Below are positions 1 to 7,990 of a stretch of 29,381 nucleotides of DNA, one piece after another. Numbering within the stretch: the stretch's first letter is position 1; each line of letters opens with the position of its first letter. The notes under the pieces were generated by a model. It saw nothing but the letters and a program-made list of their open reading frames with translations, made no database searches and was not told the DNA's origin. Made by a program: the position numbers and the translations under genes. The stretch is from Candidatus Aegiribacteria sp. (GTDB taxonomy: Bacteria > Fermentibacterota > Fermentibacteria > Fermentibacterales > Fermentibacteraceae): positions 1 to 29,381 of the forward strand of contig JAIOSX010000066.1 of assembly GCA_021107345.1 (NCBI GenBank). The letters are read 5' to 3'.

Positions 1-455
1 ATTGTCAGAAGAACAAGCGCAGGAAGTATAAGAATGATTGACAATCCGGGATTGTGTCCGAAAATGATCAGCAGAACCTCCAGGACCAGAAGAGAAAGGA
101 TAAGGTGAACCAGGTTGGCAGCAACCTCTGCTGCTGGAAGGGCCATCCTTGGAAAATGTATACTCCTTATCAGCCTGTGGTTATCAAGAAGGCTGGATGT
201 TGTGGCACTCAGGGATGATGAGAAGAAATTCCATGGCAACAGCCCGGTCAGAAGAAAAAGTGAAAAGTGGGGTATCGCTCCGCCGAACCGCAGTATTCCT
301 GTAAATACGAAATAATAGACCACCATACTGAAAAGGGGCTTAAGAAGAAACCATGCGAAGCCCAGTATCGATCTCTTATACCTTACTTTGAGATCCTTCG
401 CGACCAGGCTTTCCATGAGAAGTACCAGTCTTCCAATATTCCAGCCGGTGCTCAT
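1..455 (-). CDS. ABC-2 type polysaccharide/O-antigen export permease, 3' end outside the window
   Basis: This gene is cut by the left edge, so only its first 151 codons are visible. The product begins MSTGWNIGRLVLLMESL and continues with VAKDLKVRYKRSILGFAW, the N-terminal signature of Wzm/TagG-type ABC-2 permeases: a short cytosolic amphipathic stretch, then K-x-RYK-x-S-x-LG. Several hydrophobic segments follow. Known members pair with a Wzt/TagH ATPase to export lipid-linked O-antigen or teichoic-acid-like polymers across the inner membrane. The ATG (453-455) overlaps the plsY stop as ATGA, with GGAG just upstream, so it should be translationally coupled as the last visible gene of the der-plsY operon. 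The partner ATPase would lie left of the window. The polymer cannot be predicted. Confidence 0.85.
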   Translation of the reverse strand, partial: MSTGWNIGRLVLLMESLVAKDLKVRYKRSILGFAWFLLKPLFSMVVYYFVFTGILRFGGAIPHFSLFLLTGLLPWNFFSSSLSATTSSLLDNHRLIRSIHFPRMALPAAEVAANLVHLILSLLVLEVLLIIFGHNPGLSIILILPALVLLT

Positions 456-1078
456 CTTTTATCTCCATGAAAACTGAATCTGTTCTCTTTACCATGCATA
501 AGTTTAACGATATTCGATTTATGCCGAACCACAACCAGAACGGCAACAAGACATATGATTATCTGGACAGGGAGCCTGCCGGGCTCAAAGATGAATACGA
601 ACGGTATCACGACCACTGCAGCGGATATCGACCCGAGAGAAACATATCTTGTAATTAAAAGAACCAGTAAGAAAACAATAAGGCCCGAAGCTAAAGTCAT
701 GGGTGACAGAACCAGCAGTACGCCCAGAGCTGTTGCCACTCCTTTTCCGCCTCTGAATCCCAGCCAGGGGCTGAAAACATGACCGATAACGGCAAAGATA
801 GATGCCACCGCGAGTGTCCAGTCTCCGGCGGGAGGCGCGATACCTGTAATTCCGTGTTTCGCCGCAAGGACCGGAAGGGCTCCCTTCAGTGTATCCAGAA
901 ATAAACCGGCAAGACCAGTTCTTCTGCCGCATACGCGGAAGAGATTCGTAGCGCCTGTGTTCCCGGAACCCTCATTTCTGATATCAATTCCTCTGAATTT
1001 ACCCAGAAGCCATGACCATGGTATCGAGCCTGAAAGAAATGCTGCGGCAGCATATAAAATATCGGGCCAGAGACTCAT
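452..1078 (-). CDS. plsY: Glycerol-3-phosphate acyltransferase PlsY (acyl-phosphate dependent)
   Basis: PlsY transfers an acyl group from acyl-phosphate to glycerol-3-phosphate, giving lysophosphatidic acid, the first membrane step of phospholipid synthesis. The 208 residues match the family length of about 200. All three family motifs are visible: SGSIPWSWLLGK with RNEGSGNTGATN near residues 16-45, GHVFSPWLGFRGGKGVAT near 97-114, and RHKSNIVKLMHGKENRF near 184-200. The rest is hydrophobic, as expected for a multi-pass inner-membrane enzyme. It starts 1 nt after the der stop, and its own TGA overlaps the next ATG, so the three genes form a tight operon. The der-plsY pairing is common in bacteria. 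Confidence 0.96.
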   Translation of the reverse strand: MSLWPDILYAAAAFLSGSIPWSWLLGKFRGIDIRNEGSGNTGATNLFRVCGRRTGLAGLFLDTLKGALPVLAAKHGITGIAPPAGDWTLAVASIFAVIGHVFSPWLGFRGGKGVATALGVLLVLSPMTLASGLIVFLLVLLITRYVSLGSISAAVVVIPFVFIFEPGRLPVQIIICLVAVLVVVRHKSNIVKLMHGKENRFSFHGDKR

Positions 1079-1079
1079 A

Positions 1080-2381
1080 TCAGTGTTTTCTCTTTCTATA
1101 GATAATCTTCAGAGGAACCCCTTTCAAGGCGAGACAACTCATAAGATAATTCTCAATGTATCGCCGGTAATTATCCGGGATATCCGCGGGATGATTTGAG
1201 AATATCAGGATTCTCGGAGGTTTCTGCCCAACCTGAGTAGCATAAAACAGCTTGACAGGTTTACCTCGCGGTGAAGGCGGTTGAACATCCTCAACGGCAT
1301 CCTGTAACCTCCTGTTTATTTCGGAGGTTGACAGATTCAGTTCGCGCTTTCTCCCGACCTCGAAAACGATCGGCAGTATTCGGCCCACACCTTCCCCCGT
1401 CAGAGCTGAGAAGAAGATGATGGGGATATCCTTAGCCTGGTTGAAACGCTGGATAATACTTGCTATCCAGAGATCCTTATCTATCCCCAGATCTATTTTG
1501 TTAACTCCGATAACAACGCCCTTACCCATGTCCCAGGCTTTTGCCGCGATTCGGATATCCTGCTGAACGGGGTACTCGGAAGCATCCATCAGTACAAGTA
1601 CAATATCCCCCCTTGCGATGGATTTCCATGCTCTTACAGTGCTGTAGAACTCCACATCATCCATTTTGCGGGATTTTCGGCGCAGTCCTGCCGTATCCAC
1701 TATCCTTATCTCATTATCGTGCCAGGAAACCATGGTATCAATTGAATCCCTCGTTGTGCCGGGCACTTCGGTGACAATGTTTCTTTCCTCACGGCACAAT
1801 CTGTTGACAGTCGAACTTTTACCTACATTAGGCCTTCCTACGACGGCAAGCGACAGCCCCTCATATTCAGTTTTCTCCGATTGTGGGAGAACCGAGATCA
1901 CAGCATCAAGCAGATCACCTGATCCATGTCCGTGCAGTGCGCTTACAGGCCATGGTGTATCGAGACCGAGACTGTAGAATTCCGGAACGAGATCCATTCT
2001 CTGGTTGTTATCAACCTTGTTAACCGCAAGGAATGAGGGCAGGCCCGATTTCCTTACAAGCTTCGCGGCCTCAATATCGAAGGGATGGATACTGGAAGTC
2101 GCGTCAACCACAAGAATTACAGCATCAGCTTCCGTAATCGCGAGGTTGATCTGTTTTTCAATGCTTTCCTGGAAGGCATCTTCACTGCCGGGGTCAAGTC
2201 CGCCGGTGTCAATAACCAGAAAATCGTACCCCGACCAGTGTGCCCAGGTCATCTTCCTGTCTCTTGTAACACCAGGCTGATCATCGACTATTGCTACTCG
2301 CCCGCCTGCAATGCGGTTAAACAGCGTGGACTTCCCTACATTGACTCTGCCGACTATTGCGACAGTCGGTACGCTGGACAT
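1080..2381 (-). CDS. der: Ribosome-assembly GTPase Der (EngA), two tandem GTPase domains
   Basis: Der is an essential GTPase that helps mature the 50S ribosomal subunit. The 433-residue product has two GTPase domains and a C-terminal KH-like domain. Domain 1 shows GRVNVGKS at residues 11-18, DTGG near 58-61 and NKVD. Domain 2 shows GRPNVGKS near 181-188, DTAGLRRKSR and NKID. The end, FSNHPADIPDNYRRYIENYL, is typical of the KH domain. The length is close to the B. subtilis protein and shorter than that of E. coli. The ATG is preceded by GGAG at a good distance. It is the first visible gene of the minus-strand operon, divergent from the exported-protein gene at 2480. Confidence 0.97.
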   Translation of the reverse strand: MSSVPTVAIVGRVNVGKSTLFNRIAGGRVAIVDDQPGVTRDRKMTWAHWSGYDFLVIDTGGLDPGSEDAFQESIEKQINLAITEADAVILVVDATSSIHPFDIEAAKLVRKSGLPSFLAVNKVDNNQRMDLVPEFYSLGLDTPWPVSALHGHGSGDLLDAVISVLPQSEKTEYEGLSLAVVGRPNVGKSSTVNRLCREERNIVTEVPGTTRDSIDTMVSWHDNEIRIVDTAGLRRKSRKMDDVEFYSTVRAWKSIARGDIVLVLMDASEYPVQQDIRIAAKAWDMGKGVVIGVNKIDLGIDKDLWIASIIQRFNQAKDIPIIFFSALTGEGVGRILPIVFEVGRKRELNLSTSEINRRLQDAVEDVQPPSPRGKPVKLFYATQVGQKPPRILIFSNHPADIPDNYRRYIENYLMSCLALKGVPLKIIYRKRKH

Positions 2382-2479
2382 TCTTTAACTCCATTCCGTA
2401 GATTACTGGCAAGCAACAATTATACGTTTTGCAGGCCTGATAAGGGAGTCTGTTGTAATTCATTCATATTGGAGATAAT

Positions 2480-2935
2480 ATGTTTCACTGCTTCATTACA
2501 GTACTGGTGTTTTTTTCCTCGTTCACTGATTCCACCGAGATTGTTCCTGCCTTTCGGGATTCAATCCTGCAGGGGAGCGCATCCGCTGCCGTTGATATGA
2601 TATCTGAAGATGCCATTCTGATGGTGGATTCGGTTCTCTCGCACGACCCACAGCAGGTAAGCAGGATACTGCAGTATTTCGGTCTCCAGATCGAGATCAG
2701 TGAGATGGAAAATATGGACGGCAGACAGCTTATGACTGAAATTCTATCCAGTCCTGCCGTTTCAGGAGCAATATTTATATTCGGTATTTTGCCAGAAGAG
2801 CCCATGATACATGATGAGAGAACATTCGTTCCGGTTGGATACGGATTATTCGGAGATCGGAATGAAATTTATCTTGAACTGGTATCCGAAGACGGATTAT
2901 GGAAGATCCATGATTTCTTCGAGATACTCCCCTGA
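2480..2935 (+). CDS. Small exported protein of unknown function
   Basis: I do not recognise a named family. The 151-residue product has a hydrophobic N-terminus (MFHCFITVLVFFSSF) that reads as a signal peptide. An acidic alpha/beta region follows and ends GLWKIHDFFEILP; this WKI-x-DF pattern resembles the last strand of NTF2-like/SnoaL folds, but that is only a suggestion. GGAG at 2471-2474, 5 nt before the ATG, supports the start. It is divergent from der and lies upstream of the GAF/HD-GYP block, about 110 nt away, so co-transcription is uncertain. Confidence 0.72.
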   Translation: MFHCFITVLVFFSSFTDSTEIVPAFRDSILQGSASAAVDMISEDAILMVDSVLSHDPQQVSRILQYFGLQIEISEMENMDGRQLMTEILSSPAVSGAIFIFGILPEEPMIHDERTFVPVGYGLFGDRNEIYLELVSEDGLWKIHDFFEILP

Positions 2936-3045
2936 ATGACTTCACTCCCGCTGATTGATTCAACATGTTAGATTCATATTTGTGGGTTTCTGTCTGAAAG
3001 ACTGTTCAGAAGAACTGTTCCAGACCTTCTATATCAGGAGATGTA

Positions 3046-3462
3046 ATGCTTTTCAATAACGATAACATCGAAGCAATTCAGCTGAAGTCACTGCTAAGGA
3101 TCACGCGTGCCATCAGTCATGTGAGGGACCTCCATTCCCTTATAACTCTTCTGGCGTCGGAGACCAGCAAAGTTCTCGATGTTGAGAGATCAACGGTGTT
3201 CCTGTACAGCCCAAAAACCGATGAACTATGGTCATATGTCGCAGAGGGCGAATCTGAGGAGATACGTTTCAGTGCCAGCCAGGGGATAGCCGGTTCCGTT
3301 CTGCGGAGCATGAAGACACTTATACTGCACGATGTCTGCAAAGATCAGAGATTCAATAAAACCATCGATAAGACAACAGGTTTCATTACAAGGAACATGA
3401 TAACGGCACGCAAAATAAACTCTTCACGTGTCTACATATGCGTATTCCAGGGTATCAATTAG
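3046..3462 (+). CDS. GAF sensor half of a broken GAF-HD-GYP protein, ended by an in-frame TAG
   Basis: The 138-residue product is a GAF domain after a short helical lead. Visible features are LLASETSKVLDVERSTVFLY, the ASQGIAGSVL segment and LILHDVCKDQRF. AGGAG at 3036-3040 supports the ATG. The gene stops at TAG (3460-3462), but the same frame then stays open through an HD-GYP domain to 4164, so the ancestral protein was one polypeptide of about 373 codons. The stop falls where GAF domains usually read I-N-K-K/R. Just before it, the positions normally held by Pro, Gly and Gly are Arg, Arg and Cys. Either the gene is decaying or this stretch is a sequence error; the segment may still be translated as a free GAF domain. 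Confidence 0.8.
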   Translation: MLFNNDNIEAIQLKSLLRITRAISHVRDLHSLITLLASETSKVLDVERSTVFLYSPKTDELWSYVAEGESEEIRFSASQGIAGSVLRSMKTLILHDVCKDQRFNKTIDKTTGFITRNMITARKINSSRVYICVFQGIN

Positions 3463-3567
3463 AGGGAAGACAATTTTACCGCCAGAGATGCAGAGTTTCT
3501 GGAGATTGTATCCTCGGAGACTGCCGTAAACATAGAAAATGTCAGGCTTCTGGAAAGCCGCAAGCGG

Positions 3568-4164
3568 ATGTTCGAGAGCCTTATAAAAGCTCTTACCGTC
3601 TCGATTGAAGCAAGGGATCCACTCACCGCCGGACACAGTTTCGATGTTACTTTTCTGTCAGGTAAAATAGCAGAATACATGAATATCGATACTGATACCC
3701 GTGAAGCTATCTATTACGCGGCTCTTCTGCATGACTACGGTAAGATCGCCGTTCCCGACAGTATACTCAAGAAACCCGGATCACTGTCTGAAGAAGAGAC
3801 CACCATACTCAGAAAACATGTACAGCACACTAAGATCATCCTCTCCTCAATAGAATTCGAAGGAAAGCTTGACGATGTTCCCGTATTCGCGTCCCAGCAC
3901 CATGAAAGAGTTGATGGAAAAGGATATCCCGATGGTCTGAAGGGCACGGAGATATCGATAGGAGGCAAGATCATCGCCGTAGCCGATGTATTCGAAGCGC
4001 TTACAGCGAAGAGACACTACCGTGAACCCTATTCCCTGAAAAAAACACTTAATCTCATAATCAGTGAGATTGACACCAAGTTTGACAGAACAGCCGTTCT
4101 GGCGCTGAGGAATTACTTCATTGATATCGGAAAGCTTTCGGCGGAGGAAGTACCCCTTGACTGA
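3568..4164 (+). CDS. HD-GYP phosphodiesterase half of the broken GAF-HD-GYP protein
   Basis: HD-GYP proteins hydrolyse cyclic di-GMP. The 198 residues carry the expected motifs: SIEARDPLTAGHS, the HD pair in LLHDYGKIAVPD, the histidine-rich HHERVDGKGYPDGL that holds the GYP signature, and the end IIAVADVFEALTAKRHYR. The frame is open upstream from 3463, directly after the TAG that ends the GAF half, and REDNFTARDAEFLEIV there is the normal end of a GAF domain. The ATG at 3568 has no convincing ribosome binding site, so independent translation is doubtful. Its 3' end contains the GGAGG (4143-4147) that probably drives the overlapping adenylate cyclase gene. If made, the product should be a soluble phosphodiesterase without its sensor. 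Confidence 0.82.
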   Translation: MFESLIKALTVSIEARDPLTAGHSFDVTFLSGKIAEYMNIDTDTREAIYYAALLHDYGKIAVPDSILKKPGSLSEEETTILRKHVQHTKIILSSIEFEGKLDDVPVFASQHHERVDGKGYPDGLKGTEISIGGKIIAVADVFEALTAKRHYREPYSLKKTLNLIISEIDTKFDRTAVLALRNYFIDIGKLSAEEVPLD

Positions 4165-6262
4165 AGGCTTCTCACCTGGCGGCAGGCTGATGAGGACTCT
4201 CAATGTCGCTCTTGTCGGCATCCTTGTGACGACATGTCTGTGGGGTATTTCCAGGTTTGGGTTCTTCGATAATTTTGAACGCAGCACTCTTGATCTGCGC
4301 TTCAGGCTGTCCCCAACGACATCTGAAGCTGACAGCAGCATTATCCTTGTGCTTCTTGACGGCAGGTCCATGGACCTTCTGCCGTGGCCTGTGCCGAGAC
4401 AGATCTATTCCGAAATCCTCAGTATGATTCATGGCTGGGGAACCAGGGCTGTTGCATTTGATATTCTTTTTGATGTTCCATCCGTTTATTCGGCTGTGGA
4501 GGACAGCATCTTCGGAAGTGTTGCATCCGTTGGAAGTACCGTATTCGTCATGGCTCTGCTTCAGCGTGAGGGATCTGAGATACCTTGTAACGCCATCATT
4601 GATATTCCCATAAACTCGGCTGAACTGGACTCTGCCTGGTATTGCACACCTCCTACGCAGATGATTGCCAGAGGCGCTGACATTCTCGGAAGCACCAGCG
4701 ACAGGCAGGACCCGGACGGCGTTTTCAGAAGCATCAGACTCCTAACAGCAACTCCGGAGGGAATCGCCCCCTCCCTACCCGTGGCACTTGCCTGGCTTGC
4801 CCTTGAATGTCCTGATATCTCAGTAAATGATGATAGATTTACTATAGGCGACATCACATTGCGTACTTCCGGCAATTGCAGGCTGCAGCTCAAGTATCAC
4901 GGCCCCGCGGGAACCTATACCAGCATTCCCCTCGCAGATCTTACCGCCGCTCTTAACGCACGTGCCACCGGACAGCCCTGCCCTGTTGATACAACAGTGT
5001 TCAACGGAGCGACCGTTCTTTTCGGATACGCAGCACCGGCCCTGTATGATCTTAAACCAACACCCTATTCACCCCAGTGCCCGGGCGTTGAAGTTCTGGC
5101 AACAGCTGTTGATAACATTATGAATGGAAACCATATAAGAAGGTACCCATCATGGGTATCATTATTGATTGCGCTGATGGTATCCCTTCTATCAGCCTAT
5201 TTTCTCTCTGCGGTCAGCCGGATACCTCTGGGAGCACTTCTTGCAGCTTTGCCGACTTTGCTGTTTCTTGCAGCTTCCCTTTTTCTTTTCCGCAGCGGTA
5301 TATGGCTCGAAACTGTATGGCCGGCTACTTCAGGAATCCTGACAATACTTGCGGGCGGTATTTTTCTATTCAGCTCTGAGAACAGGAGAAAACAGGAGAT
5401 CAGGAACGCTTTTTCCCAGTACCTGTCTCCGGATGTTGTAGCGCAGGTAACGGAGCATCCGGAAACGCTGGTTCTTGGAGGCGATAAGAGAAATATGACC
5501 GTCTTCTTCTCCGATATCTGGGGTTTCACGGGGATTTCGGAAAAGCTTTCACCTGAAGAGCTCGTAGCACTAATCAATCGTTACCTTACAACCATGACCG
5601 ATATCATCCTCGAGACGGGTGGAACTGTCGACAAATTCGAAGGTGACGCCATCATCGCTTTCTGGGGTGCCCCCATATGGCTTGAAGATCACGCTTCGCG
5701 AGCATGCTCAGCTGCCCTGAGGTGTCAGGAAGCCCACGCTGAGATGAACCGTCAACTGGTGCAGGAGGGGCATTCCGAACTATTCACAAGAATAGGTCTT
5801 TCAACCGGTGACATGGTTGTAGGCAATATGGGCTCATCAAGGCGATTCGATTACACCGTAATGGGAAGCACAGTCAATCTCGGAGCGAGGCTTGAGGGCG
5901 CGAACAAGGTTTATGACACTTCCATTATGGTACAGGAGGACACTTTTAGAAATGCCCGAGATAACTTCATTTTCCGCGAACTGGATACAATTCGGGTCAT
6001 CGGCCAGCAGGAACCTGTTACCGTATACGAGCTGAAATGCCGGCAAAATGAAATCACTGATGAGCTTGAATCCGCCCTGAAGGATTATTCAAAGGCCCTG
6101 GCCCTTTATAGAAAAGGTGATTTCAAAGATGCAGAGCGCACGTTCTCCTCAGTCGGGGATCCAACATCCCTGATAATGGCGAAAAGATGCAGAATAATGG
6201 CTGATGAACACACTAATGACCCTGGAAAATGGGATGGAGTATTCAACCTGTCATCAAAATGA
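4157..6262 (+). CDS. CHASE2-domain class III adenylate cyclase
   Basis: This membrane enzyme should make cAMP in response to an extracytoplasmic signal. From the N-terminus it has one membrane helix, a CHASE2 sensor (about residues 35-325), a cluster of three helices (about 332-405) and a class III cyclase domain. First metal Asp is in FFSDIWGFT (Asp453), second in DKFEGDA (Asp497). Lys493 and the Asp of FDYTVMG (565) are the adenine-specifying pair, and NLGARLEG carries the transition-state Asn and Arg, so ATP rather than GTP is the expected substrate. The C-terminus has one TPR-like helix pair. I prefer TTG 4157, 9 nt after GGAGG, which overlaps the HD-GYP gene by 8 nt; ATG 4121 and ATG 4190 are alternatives. 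Confidence 0.93.
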   Translation: MTEGFSPGGRLMRTLNVALVGILVTTCLWGISRFGFFDNFERSTLDLRFRLSPTTSEADSSIILVLLDGRSMDLLPWPVPRQIYSEILSMIHGWGTRAVAFDILFDVPSVYSAVEDSIFGSVASVGSTVFVMALLQREGSEIPCNAIIDIPINSAELDSAWYCTPPTQMIARGADILGSTSDRQDPDGVFRSIRLLTATPEGIAPSLPVALAWLALECPDISVNDDRFTIGDITLRTSGNCRLQLKYHGPAGTYTSIPLADLTAALNARATGQPCPVDTTVFNGATVLFGYAAPALYDLKPTPYSPQCPGVEVLATAVDNIMNGNHIRRYPSWVSLLIALMVSLLSAYFLSAVSRIPLGALLAALPTLLFLAASLFLFRSGIWLETVWPATSGILTILAGGIFLFSSENRRKQEIRNAFSQYLSPDVVAQVTEHPETLVLGGDKRNMTVFFSDIWGFTGISEKLSPEELVALINRYLTTMTDIILETGGTVDKFEGDAIIAFWGAPIWLEDHASRACSAALRCQEAHAEMNRQLVQEGHSELFTRIGLSTGDMVVGNMGSSRRFDYTVMGSTVNLGARLEGANKVYDTSIMVQEDTFRNARDNFIFRELDTIRVIGQQEPVTVYELKCRQNEITDELESALKDYSKALALYRKGDFKDAERTFSSVGDPTSLIMAKRCRIMADEHTNDPGKWDGVFNLSSK

Positions 6263-7988
6263 TCACCTGCCGGGAAAACATGAATGCGAGATTGGATTGA
6301 GTAGGAAAGGTCTCCGTCGAGTTCTCATCATTTGTCTGTTTGTCCTGATCTTCTGGATTATCCTGCCTTCTACTATAATCCTGCTGTCAATTCAACTGGA
6401 CCGTTCTCTCGGACTCAGTTTCTATCCCGGAATTCTATTGATTATCTGCTCGTGGACAGCCTTTCTTGCCTCGTTTTCAATGCTCCTGTGTGCCGTAGCT
6501 CAATATAGACATCAGGTTGGTGAGTGGCCCATTTCCGCCTTCCCTTCCAGGAAGCTCGCACAGAACGGCCTTTACCTTCTCTGGAGACATCCCATATACC
6601 TGTTTTACACTTTCTCACTGTTCTTCTCAGCCGTACTTCTGGGCTCCGGAAGCATGCTGCTTCTGGTTCTTCCTGCGTTCGTGGTAACTATGATTCTGTA
6701 TGCGAACTGCGAAGATCGTTCATTGGAAAAGCGTTTCGGAAGCTGCATAGACGGTTATATAAGACGGACGGGAGCCTTCATTCCGAGGCTCCAGATGCTG
6801 CTGCGGCTTCCTCTGCTGGTTATTACCAGTGCTTTTCTGCGGGTTCGGGTCAAGTATCGTAACCGAGTTCCACTGGAAGGACCACTGTTCGTTGTGGCAT
6901 CTCATAGGAGTTATCTTGATCCTCTTTTCATGGCTACCGCTGTACAAAGACACATCAACTTCGTAATGACTGCTCAATTGTTACGGAACAGGCTGCTCGC
7001 GCTGTTCTTCAAACATCTCGGCTGTATACCCAGAAGACGTTACCTGAAGGATACCGGATGCATTCGAAGGATGATTCGTGAAATTGGAGATTGTGGTATC
7101 ATTGGGATCTTCCCTGAAGGAGAACGCTCCTGGACAGGCGATTTGGGAAACCTGAAAGAAGAATGCATGCGATTCCTCCTCAGATTCCGGGATGTGCCTA
7201 TCCTGCCACTCCGTATTGAGGGGAATTATGCCATCTGGCCCCGATGGCGCAGACGGCCTTCTCATGGCGAAATCAGGATTACAGTGCTTCCCGCTTTCCG
7301 ACCTTCCGCTGATGACACACCACAGACTCTGTCCACTAAGCTCTTAGAATACATACAGCCGGACGATTCGGGACTAGAGACAGGAAATTCGACCCAATGT
7401 ACCGGCATTGGACGAGTTCTATATCGTTGTCCGGTCTGCATGGTGAACCTGCCCTTGTTCGATGATGCCGGCTCATCATTTGAATGCCACTCCTGTGCGA
7501 CTGTATTCATTCTTGATGCTTCTCTCAAACTTCGTTTCAATAGCGACAACGAATCTGTCAGACTGTCGATCTCCGAGGCTTACAGTCGGATCCGCATCAC
7601 CTGTTTCGACGATGTTTCGAACTGTATGTTTTTAAAAGAACAGGATATCCATTTCCAGTTGATGATGGCTTCTGAACGAATTCTTGCAGGCTGCTCTAAT
7701 GTAGCTGTTGTTCAGGAGCGCTCGGAGGGATCGTTTGAAGAGAGTGGACGGGGTCAGGTACTGTTGACTGACTACAGGATCATTCTTCCCGGAGTTCCTG
7801 GTTTCGGGATACCTCTTTCGGAAATCACCAGTGTCACGACGGAGGGTTGCAGACGGCTTCAGATATACAATTCCGATTCGAACATGTTATACCAGTTGAA
7901 CTTCCTGATGCATAGCGTACTGCTATGGCAGGATATACTGGTTCTGGCCATAGAGGCATCTACAGGCCGAACCCCTAACAGGAGCTGA
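6234..7988 (+). CDS. Four-part membrane fusion: ICMT-like domain, PlsC acyltransferase, zinc ribbon, PH/GRAM-like domain
   Basis: The order of domains is unusual. Residues about 20-190 are multi-helix membrane sequence with RHPIYLFY, then E-x-x-L-x-x-x-FG and a terminal PRL, resembling isoprenylcysteine/PEMT-type methyltransferases. Residues about 205-365 are a PlsC/LPLAT acyltransferase with the HX4D box in HRSYLD and the FPEGERS substrate motif. CPVC and CHSC (about 399-421) form a zinc ribbon. The last 110 residues, with GQVLLTDYRIILPG and IPLSEITSV, resemble a PH or GRAM lipid-binding fold. Activity on a lysophospholipid or other lipid is inferred. ATG 6234 follows GGAAAA and overlaps the cyclase gene by 29 nt; ATG 6204 is possible. 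The radical SAM gene follows 2 nt later. Confidence 0.85.
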   Translation: MEYSTCHQNDHLPGKHECEIGLSRKGLRRVLIICLFVLIFWIILPSTIILLSIQLDRSLGLSFYPGILLIICSWTAFLASFSMLLCAVAQYRHQVGEWPISAFPSRKLAQNGLYLLWRHPIYLFYTFSLFFSAVLLGSGSMLLLVLPAFVVTMILYANCEDRSLEKRFGSCIDGYIRRTGAFIPRLQMLLRLPLLVITSAFLRVRVKYRNRVPLEGPLFVVASHRSYLDPLFMATAVQRHINFVMTAQLLRNRLLALFFKHLGCIPRRRYLKDTGCIRRMIREIGDCGIIGIFPEGERSWTGDLGNLKEECMRFLLRFRDVPILPLRIEGNYAIWPRWRRRPSHGEIRITVLPAFRPSADDTPQTLSTKLLEYIQPDDSGLETGNSTQCTGIGRVLYRCPVCMVNLPLFDDAGSSFECHSCATVFILDASLKLRFNSDNESVRLSISEAYSRIRITCFDDVSNCMFLKEQDIHFQLMMASERILAGCSNVAVVQERSEGSFEESGRGQVLLTDYRIILPGVPGFGIPLSEITSVTTEGCRRLQIYNSDSNMLYQLNFLMHSVLLWQDILVLAIEASTGRTPNRS

Positions 7989-7990
7989 AA

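Noticed and set aside
2085..2600. Plus-strand 171-codon frame spanning the der start and the beginning of the exported-protein gene.
   Set aside because: It is antisense to the G1/G2 region of der, which has unmistakable GTPase motifs, and then runs out of frame through the next gene.
3460..3462. Possible reassignment of TAG to an amino acid, because in-frame TAG codons interrupt both the GAF-HD-GYP frame and the transposase frame (17504-17506).
   Set aside because: TAG ends other frames here in the normal way: the RRM gene (23779), the intact HTH gene (25335) and the sorting-domain tail (24620). Nonsense mutation or sequence error is simpler.
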